From positions 2,232,001 to 2,296,000 of the forward strand of contig NZ_CP184830.1 of assembly GCF_049275935.1 (NCBI RefSeq): 64,000 bases of DNA. Reading direction: 5' to 3'. Origin of the DNA: Endozoicomonas_A sp049275935. GTDB taxonomy: Bacteria; Pseudomonadota; Gammaproteobacteria; Pseudomonadales; Endozoicomonadaceae. Below are positions 15,849 through 24,990 of the stretch, piece by piece. The position numbers and the translations under genes are program-made. The notes below the pieces were generated by a model. It did not search any database. It saw only the letters and a program-made list of their open reading frames with translations, and had not been told where the DNA came from. Position 1 is the stretch's first letter; each line of letters starts with the position of its first letter.

Positions 15849-18128
15849 TTAACAATCCTCCTCCTCCTCCTCCTCCTTGTTCGCCCGAATAACCTCAACA
15901 CTGTCCACTTTCTGGAAGCCTCGGGGCAGCTTATTGCCTCTGCGACCTCTCTCTCCGTGGTAATGCTCAATATCTGCCGGTTTCAGAGTCACATGCCGTT
16001 TGCCGGCGTAGAGAACCAGAGCATCGCTCGAGTTCATCACCGCCAGATGAACCATCAATTCGATTCGATCCGATGCCCGTGCCGCAGGAATATTAATGAT
16101 CTTGTTACCTTTGCCTCTTGCCAGCTTGGGTAATTCAGATAGCGGGAAGATCAGCATACGCCCTTCGTTGGTAATGGCAGCCAGCACCTGGTCTTCGCCC
16201 GTTACCGGTATAGGTGACATGACCCGGGAATACTTGGGCAAAGTCAGCAGAGCCTTACCGGCTTTGTTCTTGCTGACCATATCAAAATGCTGAACGACAA
16301 AGCCATAACCAGCATCGCTCGCCAGCAAATAACAGTCATCATTGTCACCGACACACAGCCCTTCAAAGTTCGCCCCGGAAGGTGGATTGACACGCCCGGA
16401 CAGCGGCTCACCCTGGCCTCGCGCAGAGGGAAGAGTATGAGTTAGAATAGAATATGCACGACCAGTAGAGTCTATAAATACCGAAGACTGGTTACTCTTG
16501 CCCTTGGCAGACAGTCGATATCTATCCCCTGCCTTGTAGTTGAGACTGGCGGGGTCAACCTCATGTCCTTTGGCACATCGCACCCAGCCTTTTTCAGACA
16601 GCACGACAGTCACTGGATCAGATGTCATCAGGTCAGTTTCCGAGAGAGCCTGGGCTTCCTGTCGAACCTTCAAGGGTGAACGACGATCATCGCCAAACTC
16701 TTCTGCATCGGCCTTGATCTCTTTTTTGACCAGGGTTTTCAGTCGACGCTCGGAACTGAGGGTCAGCTCAAGATTTTTGCGTTCGTTTTCCAGCTCTTCC
16801 TGTTCAGCACGAATCTTGATCTCTTCCAGTTTGGCTAACTGGCGCAGCTTGATTTCCAGAATGGCATCCGCCTGAAGCTCAGAGAGGCCAAATCGAGTCA
16901 TTATGACTTCCCTGGGTTTGTCCTCATTGCGGATAATTTCGATGACTTCATCAATATTCAGGAAGGCTGCCAGTAGACCTTCAAGAATATGAAGTCTGGC
17001 CAGTACTTTATCCAGACGGTGCTGCAGGCGACGTCTGACGGTATCGGTTCTCCAGACCAGCCACTCCTTCAGCAGGGTATCCAGAGCCTTGACCTGGGGC
17101 TTGCCATCGACACCGATCATGTTCATATTGACCCGGTAGGTCTTCTCAAGATCGGTTGTGGCAAACAGATGGTTCATCAAACCATCGACATCAATACGGT
17201 TGGAGCGGGGAACAACCACCAGTCGGGTAGGATTCTCATGGTCTGATTCGTCCCTCAGGTCTGCGACCATGGGCAACTTCTTGGCCTGCATCTGGGCGGC
17301 TACCTGCTCCAGAATTTTGGCTCCGGAAGCTTGATAGGGCAGCGCTGTAACAATGATTTCTCCGCCTTCCTGCTGATAGACGGCTCTCATTCTCAGAGAG
17401 CCTCGTCCCTGCTCGTAAATCTTCAGAATTTCTTCGCGGGGTGTGATGATTTCAGCTTCTGTGGGGAAGTCCGGTCCCTGAACATGCTCAACAAGCTCGG
17501 CAGTGGTTGCCCCCGGATGATCCAGCAGATGAATACAGGCGTTTGCCACTTCTCTCAGGTTGTGAGGAGGAATGTCGGTCGCCATACCCACTGCGATACC
17601 GGTGGTACCGTTCAACAGCAGATTGGGCAATCTGGCAGGCAAGATGGATGGCTCTTCCAGTGTTCCGTCAAAGTTAGGCACCCAGTCTACCGTGCCCTGT
17701 GCCAGCTCACCGAGCAGTACGTCAGAATAACGAGTCAGTCTGGACTCGGTATATCGCATGGCAGCAAAAGACTTGGGGTCATCCGGCGACCCCCAGTTAC
17801 CCTGACCATCTACCAGCGGATAGCGGTATGAGAAGGGCTGCGCCATCAATACCATGGCTTCGTAACAGGCAGAGTCGCCATGGGGATGAAATTTACCCAG
17901 AACATCACCCACCGTACGGGCTGACTTTTTAAACTTGGCGGTATTTTTCAGTCCCAGCTCACTCATCGCATAAACAATACGACGTTGTACTGGCTTCAGG
18001 CCGTCGCCAATGTGGGGCAGAGCGCGATCCAGAATGACATACATGGAGTAATTCAGGTATGCGCTTTCTGTATAGGCCCTCAGTGACTGACGTTCTATTC
18101 CATCATCACCTATGAAGGTCTGTTCCAT
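15849..18128 (-). CDS. parC: DNA topoisomerase IV subunit A
   Basis: Breaks and rejoins DNA for decatenation together with ParE, which is not in this window. It has 759 residues, near E. coli ParC (752). The catalytic Tyr126 is in AAMRYTESRL. The quinolone-resistance region HPHGDSACYEAM keeps Ser86 and Glu90 (E. coli Ser80 and Glu84), the sensitive state. The GyrA/ParC fold starts at the first residues and C-terminal blade repeats follow. The last residues form an odd poly-Glu tail (KEEEEEEDC) encoded by a trinucleotide run. endA lies upstream on the same strand. Confidence 0.97.
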   Translation of the reverse strand: MEQTFIGDDGIERQSLRAYTESAYLNYSMYVILDRALPHIGDGLKPVQRRIVYAMSELGLKNTAKFKKSARTVGDVLGKFHPHGDSACYEAMVLMAQPFSYRYPLVDGQGNWGSPDDPKSFAAMRYTESRLTRYSDVLLGELAQGTVDWVPNFDGTLEEPSILPARLPNLLLNGTTGIAVGMATDIPPHNLREVANACIHLLDHPGATTAELVEHVQGPDFPTEAEIITPREEILKIYEQGRGSLRMRAVYQQEGGEIIVTALPYQASGAKILEQVAAQMQAKKLPMVADLRDESDHENPTRLVVVPRSNRIDVDGLMNHLFATTDLEKTYRVNMNMIGVDGKPQVKALDTLLKEWLVWRTDTVRRRLQHRLDKVLARLHILEGLLAAFLNIDEVIEIIRNEDKPREVIMTRFGLSELQADAILEIKLRQLAKLEEIKIRAEQEELENERKNLELTLSSERRLKTLVKKEIKADAEEFGDDRRSPLKVRQEAQALSETDLMTSDPVTVVLSEKGWVRCAKGHEVDPASLNYKAGDRYRLSAKGKSNQSSVFIDSTGRAYSILTHTLPSARGQGEPLSGRVNPPSGANFEGLCVGDNDDCYLLASDAGYGFVVQHFDMVSKNKAGKALLTLPKYSRVMSPIPVTGEDQVLAAITNEGRMLIFPLSELPKLARGKGNKIINIPAARASDRIELMVHLAVMNSSDALVLYAGKRHVTLKPADIEHYHGERGRRGNKLPRGFQKVDSVEVIRANKEEEEEEDC
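15856..15876. repeat. (TCC)7 microsatellite at the 3' end of parC
   Basis: Seven perfect TCC units, read GGA on the coding strand, encode the terminal poly-Glu of ParC. Slippage in steps of 3 bp would change only the number of Glu residues. Confidence 0.85.
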
Positions 18129-18215
18129 TCTCTATAAACCTTGGGAGCTTTAAAAATGAGCTAATCGGGATATGATAATACCCTGATCGCAGATAGGACA
18201 GTGGAATGGGCTCAT

Positions 18216-18911
18216 TCATCCCTCTGAATATATTGAAACGTATGGATTCTCCCAGCCCTGAACCTCGGCAATACGAGCATTACGCTCAATTTCCCAGGCG
18301 GTTGCCGGATAGAGCCGATCCCAGGACTCATAGAGCTTTTTCTGACTTTTACTGATTCTGAAGGCGTAACGGCTTGCCATATACAGATAGATACGGGCAA
18401 TCTTGCCTCGTTTTGTTATCGGTGGTTGTGCTTTTCGCTCCTTGAAATTGACTTTAAAGTCACACTGGCCATACATTTTGGGCGTATCTTGCAGAAAGCC
18501 AAAGCGGTAGTTGGATCGATCGCCATTCACCTCTCCTATGGCGGGCACCAGATTGTGGAGATCCGATTCCATTTTGCGAAAATCGGGATTCTTTCTACAG
18601 AGCTTACGGCCCCCTTCCTGCCAGCACTGGAGCTGATGACCAAATTCCCAGGCCGGTACAACATGTTCCCACTCAATCCTTGAAGCACGGTTTGGTTGTT
18701 TTCGTACCTTGTAGCCGCAGGATTCCAGGTCAGGCACCAGTTTCTTGCCGCGGACGGTTATATCGCAACCGCAATAAAAACTGGTGAGGTGATCGGAATA
18801 GATTTTCACCGCTTCTCGCTTGGCCTGAGAAAAACTGGCGGGTGCAGACCAGGCAGAAAAAGGAAGCAGAGCAACGGAAAATACAACCAATAAACGAGAA
18901 GCAATGGACAC
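18216..18911 (-). CDS. endA: periplasmic endonuclease I
   Basis: Non-specific double-strand DNase exported to the periplasm. It has 231 residues with a clear Sec signal (SRLLVVFSVALLPFSAWSA, cleavage near residue 23). The beta-beta-alpha-metal nuclease core is RIEWEHVVPAWEFGH followed by DLHNLVPAIGEVNGDRSN. Cysteines that form disulfides in the family are present (FYCGCD, ESCGYK, LQCWQEGGRKLCR, GQCDF). Length and order agree with E. coli EndA and Vibrio Dns. It lies 87 bp upstream of parC on the same strand. Confidence 0.95.
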   Translation of the reverse strand: MSIASRLLVVFSVALLPFSAWSAPASFSQAKREAVKIYSDHLTSFYCGCDITVRGKKLVPDLESCGYKVRKQPNRASRIEWEHVVPAWEFGHQLQCWQEGGRKLCRKNPDFRKMESDLHNLVPAIGEVNGDRSNYRFGFLQDTPKMYGQCDFKVNFKERKAQPPITKRGKIARIYLYMASRYAFRISKSQKKLYESWDRLYPATAWEIERNARIAEVQGWENPYVSIYSEG

Positions 18912-19008
18912 GAATCAGACTCGGACATAAAAGACACAGGTCTTATTTTATTAAAAATTAGCCCTGTAATTCCATATATGTTGCAGAATAGCCCTGACGT
19001 CTACTAAG

Positions 19009-19166
19009 TACCTGGCCAGTTGGTTTCGCATATTCTGGCGAGTGGATTTTTTCATCCTTCAAGGCGCAACGACGGGCGCGTAGCCATAGCTACGCAACCA
19101 GAGTTGGAACGCAGAAGGATGGAAAAAGCCGCCGTCCAGAATATGCGAAACCAACTGGTTAGGTAC
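19009..19166. repeat. 158-bp palindromic element, copy 2 (inverted)
   Basis: This is the exact reverse complement of 2077-2234 as far as I can read. The two copies are 16.9 kb apart in opposite orientation. It lies between endA and the glycerate kinase gene. Confidence 0.88.
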
Positions 19167-19217
19167 TTACGTATTGCGGCATCATAAAGACTGGCTGACA
19201 CGGAAGAGTAGAAACCG

Positions 19218-20351
19218 ATGAAAATTGTCATTGCCCCCGATTCCTTTAAAGAGTGTCTAACGGCTGCCCAGGTAGCCTCTGCGATCGAAACCGGCTTTAA
19301 GGAAATTCTTCCTGATGCACAGTACGTCAAAGTACCTGTTGCTGACGGTGGCGAAGGAACACTTCAGTCACTGGTTGATGCCACGGGTGGACATTTTATA
19401 GAAGTGCCCGTCACAGGCCCTCTGGGTCATCAGATTCAGGCTGAGTTTGGCATACTGGGTGACGGCACAACCGCTGTCATTGAAATGGCCAGGGCGTCCG
19501 GACTGGAGTTGGTAAGTCCTGATCACCGTGACCCGATGATTGCGACCACACAGGGTACCGGTGAGCTGATCCTGAGTGCGCTGGACAGGGGCGTCGAGAA
19601 AATAATTGTCGGGATCGGTGGCAGTGCAACCAATGATGGTGGTGCCGGTATGGTGCAAGCTCTGGGGGTTCGTTTATTGAACGACCAGGGCAAGGAGTTG
19701 CAACGCGGTGGTGGTCAGTTATCAAGCCTGACCAGGATCGATACTTCTAACCTGGATCAGCGCCTGCAATCAGTAGAGATTATTGCTGCCTGCGATGTTG
19801 ATAATCCACTGACCGGTGACAATGGAGCTTCCGCTATTTTTGGTCCGCAAAAGGGAGCAACACCCGATATGGTCAAAGTTCTGGATCAGTCCCTTGGTCA
19901 TTATGGCCTGATTATGGAACGCGACCTGGGTGTCTCTGTCTGTGACAGGCCGGGTGCCGGAGCAGCGGGTGGCATGGGGACGGCATTACTGGGTTTTCTC
20001 AATGCCCGGCTGGAGCCGGGTATTGAAATCGTCATGGCTGCTGTTGACCTGGCTGAAAAAGTCAAAGGGGCCAATCTGGTCATTACAGGTGAAGGCCGCA
20101 TTGATGGTCAGACTGCTCAGGGAAAAACCCCAGTGGGTGTGGCCCGTATTGCCAAATCATTGGATCTTCCGGTAGTGGCATTGGCCGGTTCAGTTGGGCA
20201 AGGGGCAGAGGCCGTTTATGCTCAGGGGATCGATGCCTTGTTTCCTGTAGTTCACGGAGCGGTGACTCTTGAGCAGGCACTGATGAAAGGAGAAGAAAAC
20301 CTGATCAGGGCTGCCAGAAATCTGGCTGTAGCTTTGACAATGAAGCTCTAG
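19218..20351 (+). CDS. garK: glycerate kinase, GarK/GlxK family
   Basis: Phosphorylates D-glycerate with ATP, feeding glyoxylate or sugar-acid breakdown into glycolysis. It has 377 residues, usual for the family (about 380). The start KIVIAPDSFKECLTA, the segment VADGGEGT, and GIGGSATNDGGAGMVQALG are diagnostic. No garD/garR or glx genes are adjacent, so the symbol reflects family only. The TAG stop is the first bases of an inserted CTAG-bounded repeat, so the original 3' end may have been altered, though length and conserved C-terminus look complete. An inverted palindromic element lies just upstream. Confidence 0.9.
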   Translation: MKIVIAPDSFKECLTAAQVASAIETGFKEILPDAQYVKVPVADGGEGTLQSLVDATGGHFIEVPVTGPLGHQIQAEFGILGDGTTAVIEMARASGLELVSPDHRDPMIATTQGTGELILSALDRGVEKIIVGIGGSATNDGGAGMVQALGVRLLNDQGKELQRGGGQLSSLTRIDTSNLDQRLQSVEIIAACDVDNPLTGDNGASAIFGPQKGATPDMVKVLDQSLGHYGLIMERDLGVSVCDRPGAGAAGGMGTALLGFLNARLEPGIEIVMAAVDLAEKVKGANLVITGEGRIDGQTAQGKTPVGVARIAKSLDLPVVALAGSVGQGAEAVYAQGIDALFPVVHGAVTLEQALMKGEENLIRAARNLAVALTMKL

Positions 20352-20561
20352 CAGCCTGTCGGACTTAAGCGTCCGTAGCGAGGATTGCAAGAAATTGAGG
20401 ATAAAAATCTCTGTTTCTGAGGAGAATAGCGAGCTATTTGACGAAGAAACAGAGATTTTTAGACCAATTTATTGCAACCGCACGACTGCATGGATGCAGG
20501 AGCTAGAGCAACGCAGGAGCAGTTGCCGTGTAGGACAGTCTTAAGTCCGACAGGCTGCTAG
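20348..20561. repeat. CTAG-bounded palindromic element, type 1, copy 2
   Basis: 214 bp with perfect 22-bp terminal inverted repeats that start CTAGCAGCCTGTCGG. The interior matches copy 1, including the 40-bp insert. Its first bases supply the stop codon of the glycerate kinase gene. Confidence 0.9.
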
Positions 20562-20711
20562 AACACTCAAGAGTGTGGGAGCGAATTGTTAGAGTTTTTT
20601 GACAGTCTCATAGTTTAAAACTGTGATTTACAAGACTAGCGCGAGAGTTGCAATCAGGCATCAGGGTTTAACGCGGTCTTTGATTTTTTAATCCTTCAGT
20701 CCCTGGCAATA

Positions 20712-20886
20712 GAGGGTGTCGCAAAACTCCAACAGCTTGTTCCCATGCTCTGAGGTCGTCATTCCCGCGAAGGCGGGAATCCAGCGCCAACGGCGGATCT
20801 CTGCCTTCTCGGGAATGACGAGAATGAAGCCGGGAATGACGGGAGTCAACTCGTTCCCACGCTGGAGAGAGTTTTGCGACACCCTC
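20712..20886. repeat. palindromic element with an internal dRS3-like motif
   Basis: An 18-bp perfect terminal inverted repeat (GAGGGTGTCGCAAAACTC and its complement) bounds 175 bp. Inside, 20761-20780 reads ATTCCC-N8-GGGAAT, the pattern of the Neisseria dRS3 repeat, followed by further GGGAATGACG copies. The whole stretch can fold. No coding capacity. Confidence 0.75.
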
Positions 20887-21054
20887 CAATAGCGTGAGAA
20901 AGACCTGAAATTTTGGAAATCGCATTCACAAACAAATAATTTGATCTATTTTTACCCATTGGCCTGAGTAAGTCGTAACCTGATCTATTTCCCATGCGTT
21001 CCGGAAATCCGGCAGCTTGATCGGAATCAGGCCGGTAAAGAACAATAAGAGTTA

Positions 21055-21183
21055 TACCAGTCGTATTTTCTAACTCCCGTGATGAGCGTGGAGATTTGAG
21101 CCTTAGCTATGACGGCGATCGCCAACGCAGGATTAAGGCTCAAATCTTCAGCGCAATAGGGAGTTAGAAAGTTCGATTGGTAT
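21055..21183. repeat. 129-bp hairpin element
   Basis: Outer arms (ACCAGTCGTATTTTCTAACTC versus its near-complement at the right end) and inner arms (GATTTGAGCCTTA/TAAGGCTCAAATC) form a long interrupted hairpin around a GC-rich loop. It sits 51 bp upstream of the flavoprotein gene. It could be a mobile palindromic repeat or an mRNA structure. Confidence 0.65.
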
Positions 21184-21234
21184 TAAAAGAAAAATACTCT
21201 GTAACGAGCTGCTTATTACTGAACACTTTCAAGA

Positions 21235-22803
21235 ATGAAGTCTAAAAATATCAATAAGGCAGCAGCCTGTCTGCTCTTCACCTTACTCCTGAGTCCGACA
21301 CTCCGGGCATTGACGCCTTCAGTTGTGATCGTAGGTGGTGGGCCTGCAGCCATGACGGCCGCCCAGACGATTGCCAGATACAACCCAATGGTCAGGATAC
21401 GGGTGATAAAAAGTCATAAGAGTCAGGGGCAGCTTGAAGGGGCGGGTACTATTGAGAACTGGCCAGGTAGCCTGACAATCACAGGGAGAGGCCTGCAACA
21501 GTTGATGGAAAACAAGGCAAGGAGCAGTCCTAATGTCCAAATCATCGAAGATCATATCGTTGCCACTCAACTGAAGGGAAAAATGAAGATTTTACAGGGG
21601 GAGCGCTCCGTCTATTATGCGCCCCTTGTTATATTGGCATCGGGGGCAAAACCGAACCTGCCGACGATTCTTGAGCCCTACAAAGGCAACGGAGTATTTA
21701 CCTGTACCGATTGTGATGGTCCCAGGTTTGCGGAAAAAGATGTTCTGGTGGTGGGTGGAGGAGCCTCAGCCATTGAACAGGCCATCAGCCTGCTCAGCCT
21801 CAATGCCAACAAGGTGCATCTGGCCGTTCAAGGCAGTAGCTTCAAGGCAGAAAGCATCTTGATTGATCTTCTCTACAATGCACTGGAGAGAAGAAAGAAG
21901 GCTCTTTTTCTCTATTTCGAACATAATCTGGAGTCTGTTTACATCAATCAGGATGGCTTGTTAAATGCCACTACATTGAGTTTTGAGGGTGGCAGGCGCA
22001 AGCTGAGTCTTCCCATTTCTGGCGTGTTCTCAGCCATCGGACAGAAACCTCAATCCAGTATGTATCCTGATATTTGTCTGAATAACAAGGACTATATCCA
22101 ACGTTATGATCTCAACCAAACCCCATGGTCCCAGCCCTTGATGAAGAGCAGCATACTGACACTGGGTTCTGTTGATAGCCCCTTTGTTACTCTCCTTATG
22201 GCTGCTGCCAGGGGAACCACCACTGCCCAGTGGCTGAATAAAACGGTGACAAAAAGTATCTGGCCGAAAAGGAGGGTCGCTATTCTTGGCGCAGGGATTG
22301 GCGGAAAAACCGCTGCTTTATATGCCAGTCGATCGGGATTTGATGTTGTTCTCATTGATACCCGAAACAGAAAGTCATTGAAAGGCTTCTGGCCAGTCCC
22401 CGACAATGAATCCAGCCTGCTCACAAGTCTGGATAAGCAGCTTCTCAAGTTATCCGTTTCTGCAACAACCGTAGATACCATTACCTTGACGCCTTTAGAA
22501 AATCTCTACCATGTTCAGGCTGACAGCCGTTCCATCGTGGTGGATGGCGTCATTGCAAACACACTGGAATACGCGCCGGAGAGCCTGGGAATTGGCTCAA
22601 CAGCGCCCGAGAGTCCGGATAACGAATACCGTTGGAGCCATACCTGTCAGAGCGGCGTGCTGACTGCCGGGGATGTTGCTGTCCAGCACGACCTGCCCAG
22701 ACAAGCAATAACGGCCTCTTATTCTGGCTACCTTGTCGGCTTGCGGGCACTGGAAGAAATCCTGATGATGGAAGCGCAAGAAGCACTTCTCGATAGACCC
22801 TGA
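21235..22803 (+). CDS. exported thioredoxin-reductase-like flavoprotein with a second partial oxidoreductase unit
   Basis: 522 residues with an apparent signal peptide (AAACLLFTLLLSPTLRA). Unit one resembles thioredoxin reductase: FAD motif VVIVGGGPAA (about 30-39), a redox pair CTDC at 157-160 where TrxB has CATC, and NAD(P) motif VVGGGASA (172-179). Its closing FAD motif is degenerate (LTLGSVDSP). Unit two begins with a new Rossmann motif VAILGAGIGG (348-357) and ends with LTAGDVAVQHDLPRQAI, a good TrxB-type C-terminal FAD motif, but it lacks an NAD domain and CxxC. So this is a duplicated or chimeric enzyme. Function, electron donor and compartment are not known. A flavoprotein with a Sec signal is unusual; Tat motif RR is absent. 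Confidence 0.7.
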   Translation: MKSKNINKAAACLLFTLLLSPTLRALTPSVVIVGGGPAAMTAAQTIARYNPMVRIRVIKSHKSQGQLEGAGTIENWPGSLTITGRGLQQLMENKARSSPNVQIIEDHIVATQLKGKMKILQGERSVYYAPLVILASGAKPNLPTILEPYKGNGVFTCTDCDGPRFAEKDVLVVGGGASAIEQAISLLSLNANKVHLAVQGSSFKAESILIDLLYNALERRKKALFLYFEHNLESVYINQDGLLNATTLSFEGGRRKLSLPISGVFSAIGQKPQSSMYPDICLNNKDYIQRYDLNQTPWSQPLMKSSILTLGSVDSPFVTLLMAAARGTTTAQWLNKTVTKSIWPKRRVAILGAGIGGKTAALYASRSGFDVVLIDTRNRKSLKGFWPVPDNESSLLTSLDKQLLKLSVSATTVDTITLTPLENLYHVQADSRSIVVDGVIANTLEYAPESLGIGSTAPESPDNEYRWSHTCQSGVLTAGDVAVQHDLPRQAITASYSGYLVGLRALEEILMMEAQEALLDRP

Positions 22804-22884
22804 GCAACAACCGTCCAGCCTGTTCATTATTTGTTGTGGGGAAAGACAAAGAAAATGCATGGGCCGGTGGCATTTTTGTTAGTT

Positions 22885-22907
22885 GTTCTTAACAAGAAGT
22901 TCTTAAC
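22885..22907 (+). promoter_or_regulatory. paired 9-bp half-sites upstream of F-box/WD40 gene 1
   Basis: GTTCTTAAC occurs twice with 14-bp periodicity, 87 bp before the start codon. In genes 2-7 the second half-site is GTTATGAAC (an inverted half-site) at the same position. This conserved block is a candidate regulator site. Confidence 0.4.
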
Positions 22908-22994
22908 TTTTACTCTAAAGCCGACTTTACTTCACAGCGTTAATTTTGAATATTTTCTAATCGAGGACAAATACTCACTTCGAAGACTCCGATC

Positions 22995-24845
22995 ATGAAT
23001 AGAACAGATAATAACAACACTGTTGGCGGTTCAGTTCCCCAGAGACCTTTTCAATCTACATTGGCGCAAGCACCAACTGGGGTCAGTGAGGGCAGAAATG
23101 TCACTCTATCTGACGAGAGTAAACCTTCACTGCTCCATTTGTCCGTCGACACACATTTGCAAATTATTGGCTGTTTGAGGCTTAGGGATATTGCCCGTTT
23201 AAAACAGGTATCTACCTACTTTCGAGAAGTGATTCAAGAAGATAATTCGCTGGCAAAGGCGTGGTATCGGCGTTTTTCTTCAAGGCACCAGTTTCTACTT
23301 AGTACAATCGTCACTTCTAAAGACGATGATCAGCTCCGTTGTTGGATGGAGCGGTTTATAAACGATAAAGATTTAATCGAATCACTCATACAACGCCGAA
23401 GCAGTCCTCATTTACCTGCTCTGCTTCATTTCACTAATGCTGAACGAAAGTCTCAATTTAGAGCCTTTAAGTTAGCGACAAAAACCACTATTTCAGATGA
23501 TGGCCTTGTCAACTCGGCCTGTTTCAGCGCTGATGTTCGCCATATGGTGACTGCCAGTTATAACGGCACGGCGAGAATCTTTGGCCTGGAGTCCGATGGA
23601 TCATGGAAACCAAAAGTCCTCATTCTTAACTGCCATTCATCATGTTCAGCCAGCTTCAGCGCCCATGGCCGCCATTTAGTAGTCTCCACTTACAACGGTA
23701 CAGCGCGTATCTATAGTCAAGAGGTCGATGGTTCATGGGAACGAAAAGCCGTTATTGTTCATGAGGACTCTGTCTATTCAGCCACCTTCAGTCCCGATGG
23801 TCGCTATTTGGTAACCATCAGTGCAGATGGCGAGGCGAGAATCTACGGTCTGGAAGCTGATGGTGCATGGGTAAAAAAAACCGTCATTTTTCATCAGGAT
23901 CACTATGTATCAGCAACCTTTAGCGCCGATGGTCGCTATGTGACGACCGTCGGTAGAGATCACACAGCGCAAATCTTCGGCCTGGAGGACGATGAATCAT
24001 GGCAACCAAAAGCCATCATTCGGCATAATACTTCAGTCAGGTCAGCCAGCTTCAGCGCCGATAGCCGTCTTGTGGTGACTGTCAGTCGCGATCGCAATGC
24101 CAAAGTCCATGGTCGGGAGATAGACGGATTATGGCAAGAACAAGCCACTTTACCCAATGATCTCGCGGTCGCATCAGCTCGCTTCAGCCCCGATAGCCGC
24201 CACGTGGTGACTGTCGGTGACGATAACCTTGCAAAAATCTATAGTCAGAAGGATTGTGGATTGTGGGAAGAAAAAGGCATCATTTCCCATAATGGTTCGA
24301 TTCAATCACTTAACTTCAGTGCTGATAGCTGCCATGTGGTGACTGCCAGTGCTGATGAAACGGCGAAAATCTATAGCCTGAAAGCCGATGGGTCATGGGA
24401 GGAAAAACAGACCGTTTTCCATGAAGATTGGGTTAGATTGGCGACCTTTAGCCCTGATAGCTGCCATCTGGTGACTGCCAGTGACGATGGTATGGCGAAG
24501 ATCTACGGCCTGAAGGTCGATGGGTCATGGGAGGAGAAAGCGACCATTCCTCATAGTGGGTGGGTCTATTCAGCGGCCTTCAGTACTGATGGCCGACATG
24601 TGGTAACTGCCGGTGACGACGGCGCGGCAAAAATCTGTGGTCAGATGCTCGATGGAACCTGGTTAGTGAAAGCGACCATTTCCCATGATGGTTATGTCCG
24701 ATCAGCGACCTTCAGCGCCGATGGCGACTATGTAGTGACCGTCGCTGACAATAATTGGGACCATGATGGTCGTCGAACCGTGAAAATCACCGAACTTTGG
24801 GTGGAAGATGAACCCCTGTGTGAGGATATATGTCGCCTCTTATGA
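22995..24845 (+). CDS. F-box/WD40-repeat protein 1 of 7
   Basis: 616 residues. Residues 1-42 are polar and disordered. Residues about 46-92 match an F-box: LLHLSVDTHLQIIGCLRL, then IARLKQVSTYFREVIQED and LAKAWYRRF. A helical linker (95-165) contains CWMERFINDKDLIESLI. From about 168, ten repeats of about 44 residues follow the pattern H-x5-SA-x-FS-x-D-xRHVVT-x8-AKIYG-x4-DGSW, WD40-like, predicting a beta-propeller. This is the layout of eukaryotic SCF substrate receptors such as Cdc4. The likely role is binding a host SKP1-like protein and a target; that is inference. It is the most divergent copy upstream. No signal peptide. The start is fixed by a stop in the frame just upstream. Confidence 0.82.
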   Translation: MNRTDNNNTVGGSVPQRPFQSTLAQAPTGVSEGRNVTLSDESKPSLLHLSVDTHLQIIGCLRLRDIARLKQVSTYFREVIQEDNSLAKAWYRRFSSRHQFLLSTIVTSKDDDQLRCWMERFINDKDLIESLIQRRSSPHLPALLHFTNAERKSQFRAFKLATKTTISDDGLVNSACFSADVRHMVTASYNGTARIFGLESDGSWKPKVLILNCHSSCSASFSAHGRHLVVSTYNGTARIYSQEVDGSWERKAVIVHEDSVYSATFSPDGRYLVTISADGEARIYGLEADGAWVKKTVIFHQDHYVSATFSADGRYVTTVGRDHTAQIFGLEDDESWQPKAIIRHNTSVRSASFSADSRLVVTVSRDRNAKVHGREIDGLWQEQATLPNDLAVASARFSPDSRHVVTVGDDNLAKIYSQKDCGLWEEKGIISHNGSIQSLNFSADSCHVVTASADETAKIYSLKADGSWEEKQTVFHEDWVRLATFSPDSCHLVTASDDGMAKIYGLKVDGSWEEKATIPHSGWVYSAAFSTDGRHVVTAGDDGAAKICGQMLDGTWLVKATISHDGYVRSATFSADGDYVVTVADNNWDHDGRRTVKITELWVEDEPLCEDICRLL

Positions 24846-24967
24846 TTCATGACACTCCTCAATAGATCCTGAGCAACATCCATCCGTTCTGTTTAAGTAA
24901 CTGGTAGGTACTTATCATTGGTTGCGGAGAAAAACACTGAAAATGCATGGCAGCATTTTTGTTAGTT

Positions 24968-24990
24968 GTTCTTACCAACATGTTATGAAC
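24968..24990 (+). promoter_or_regulatory. paired half-sites upstream of F-box/WD40 gene 2
   Basis: GTTCTTACC-AACAT-GTTATGAAC, an imperfect inverted pair, lies 89 bp before the ATG at 25080. A TACATT -10-like hexamer follows about 16 bp downstream. Confidence 0.4.
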
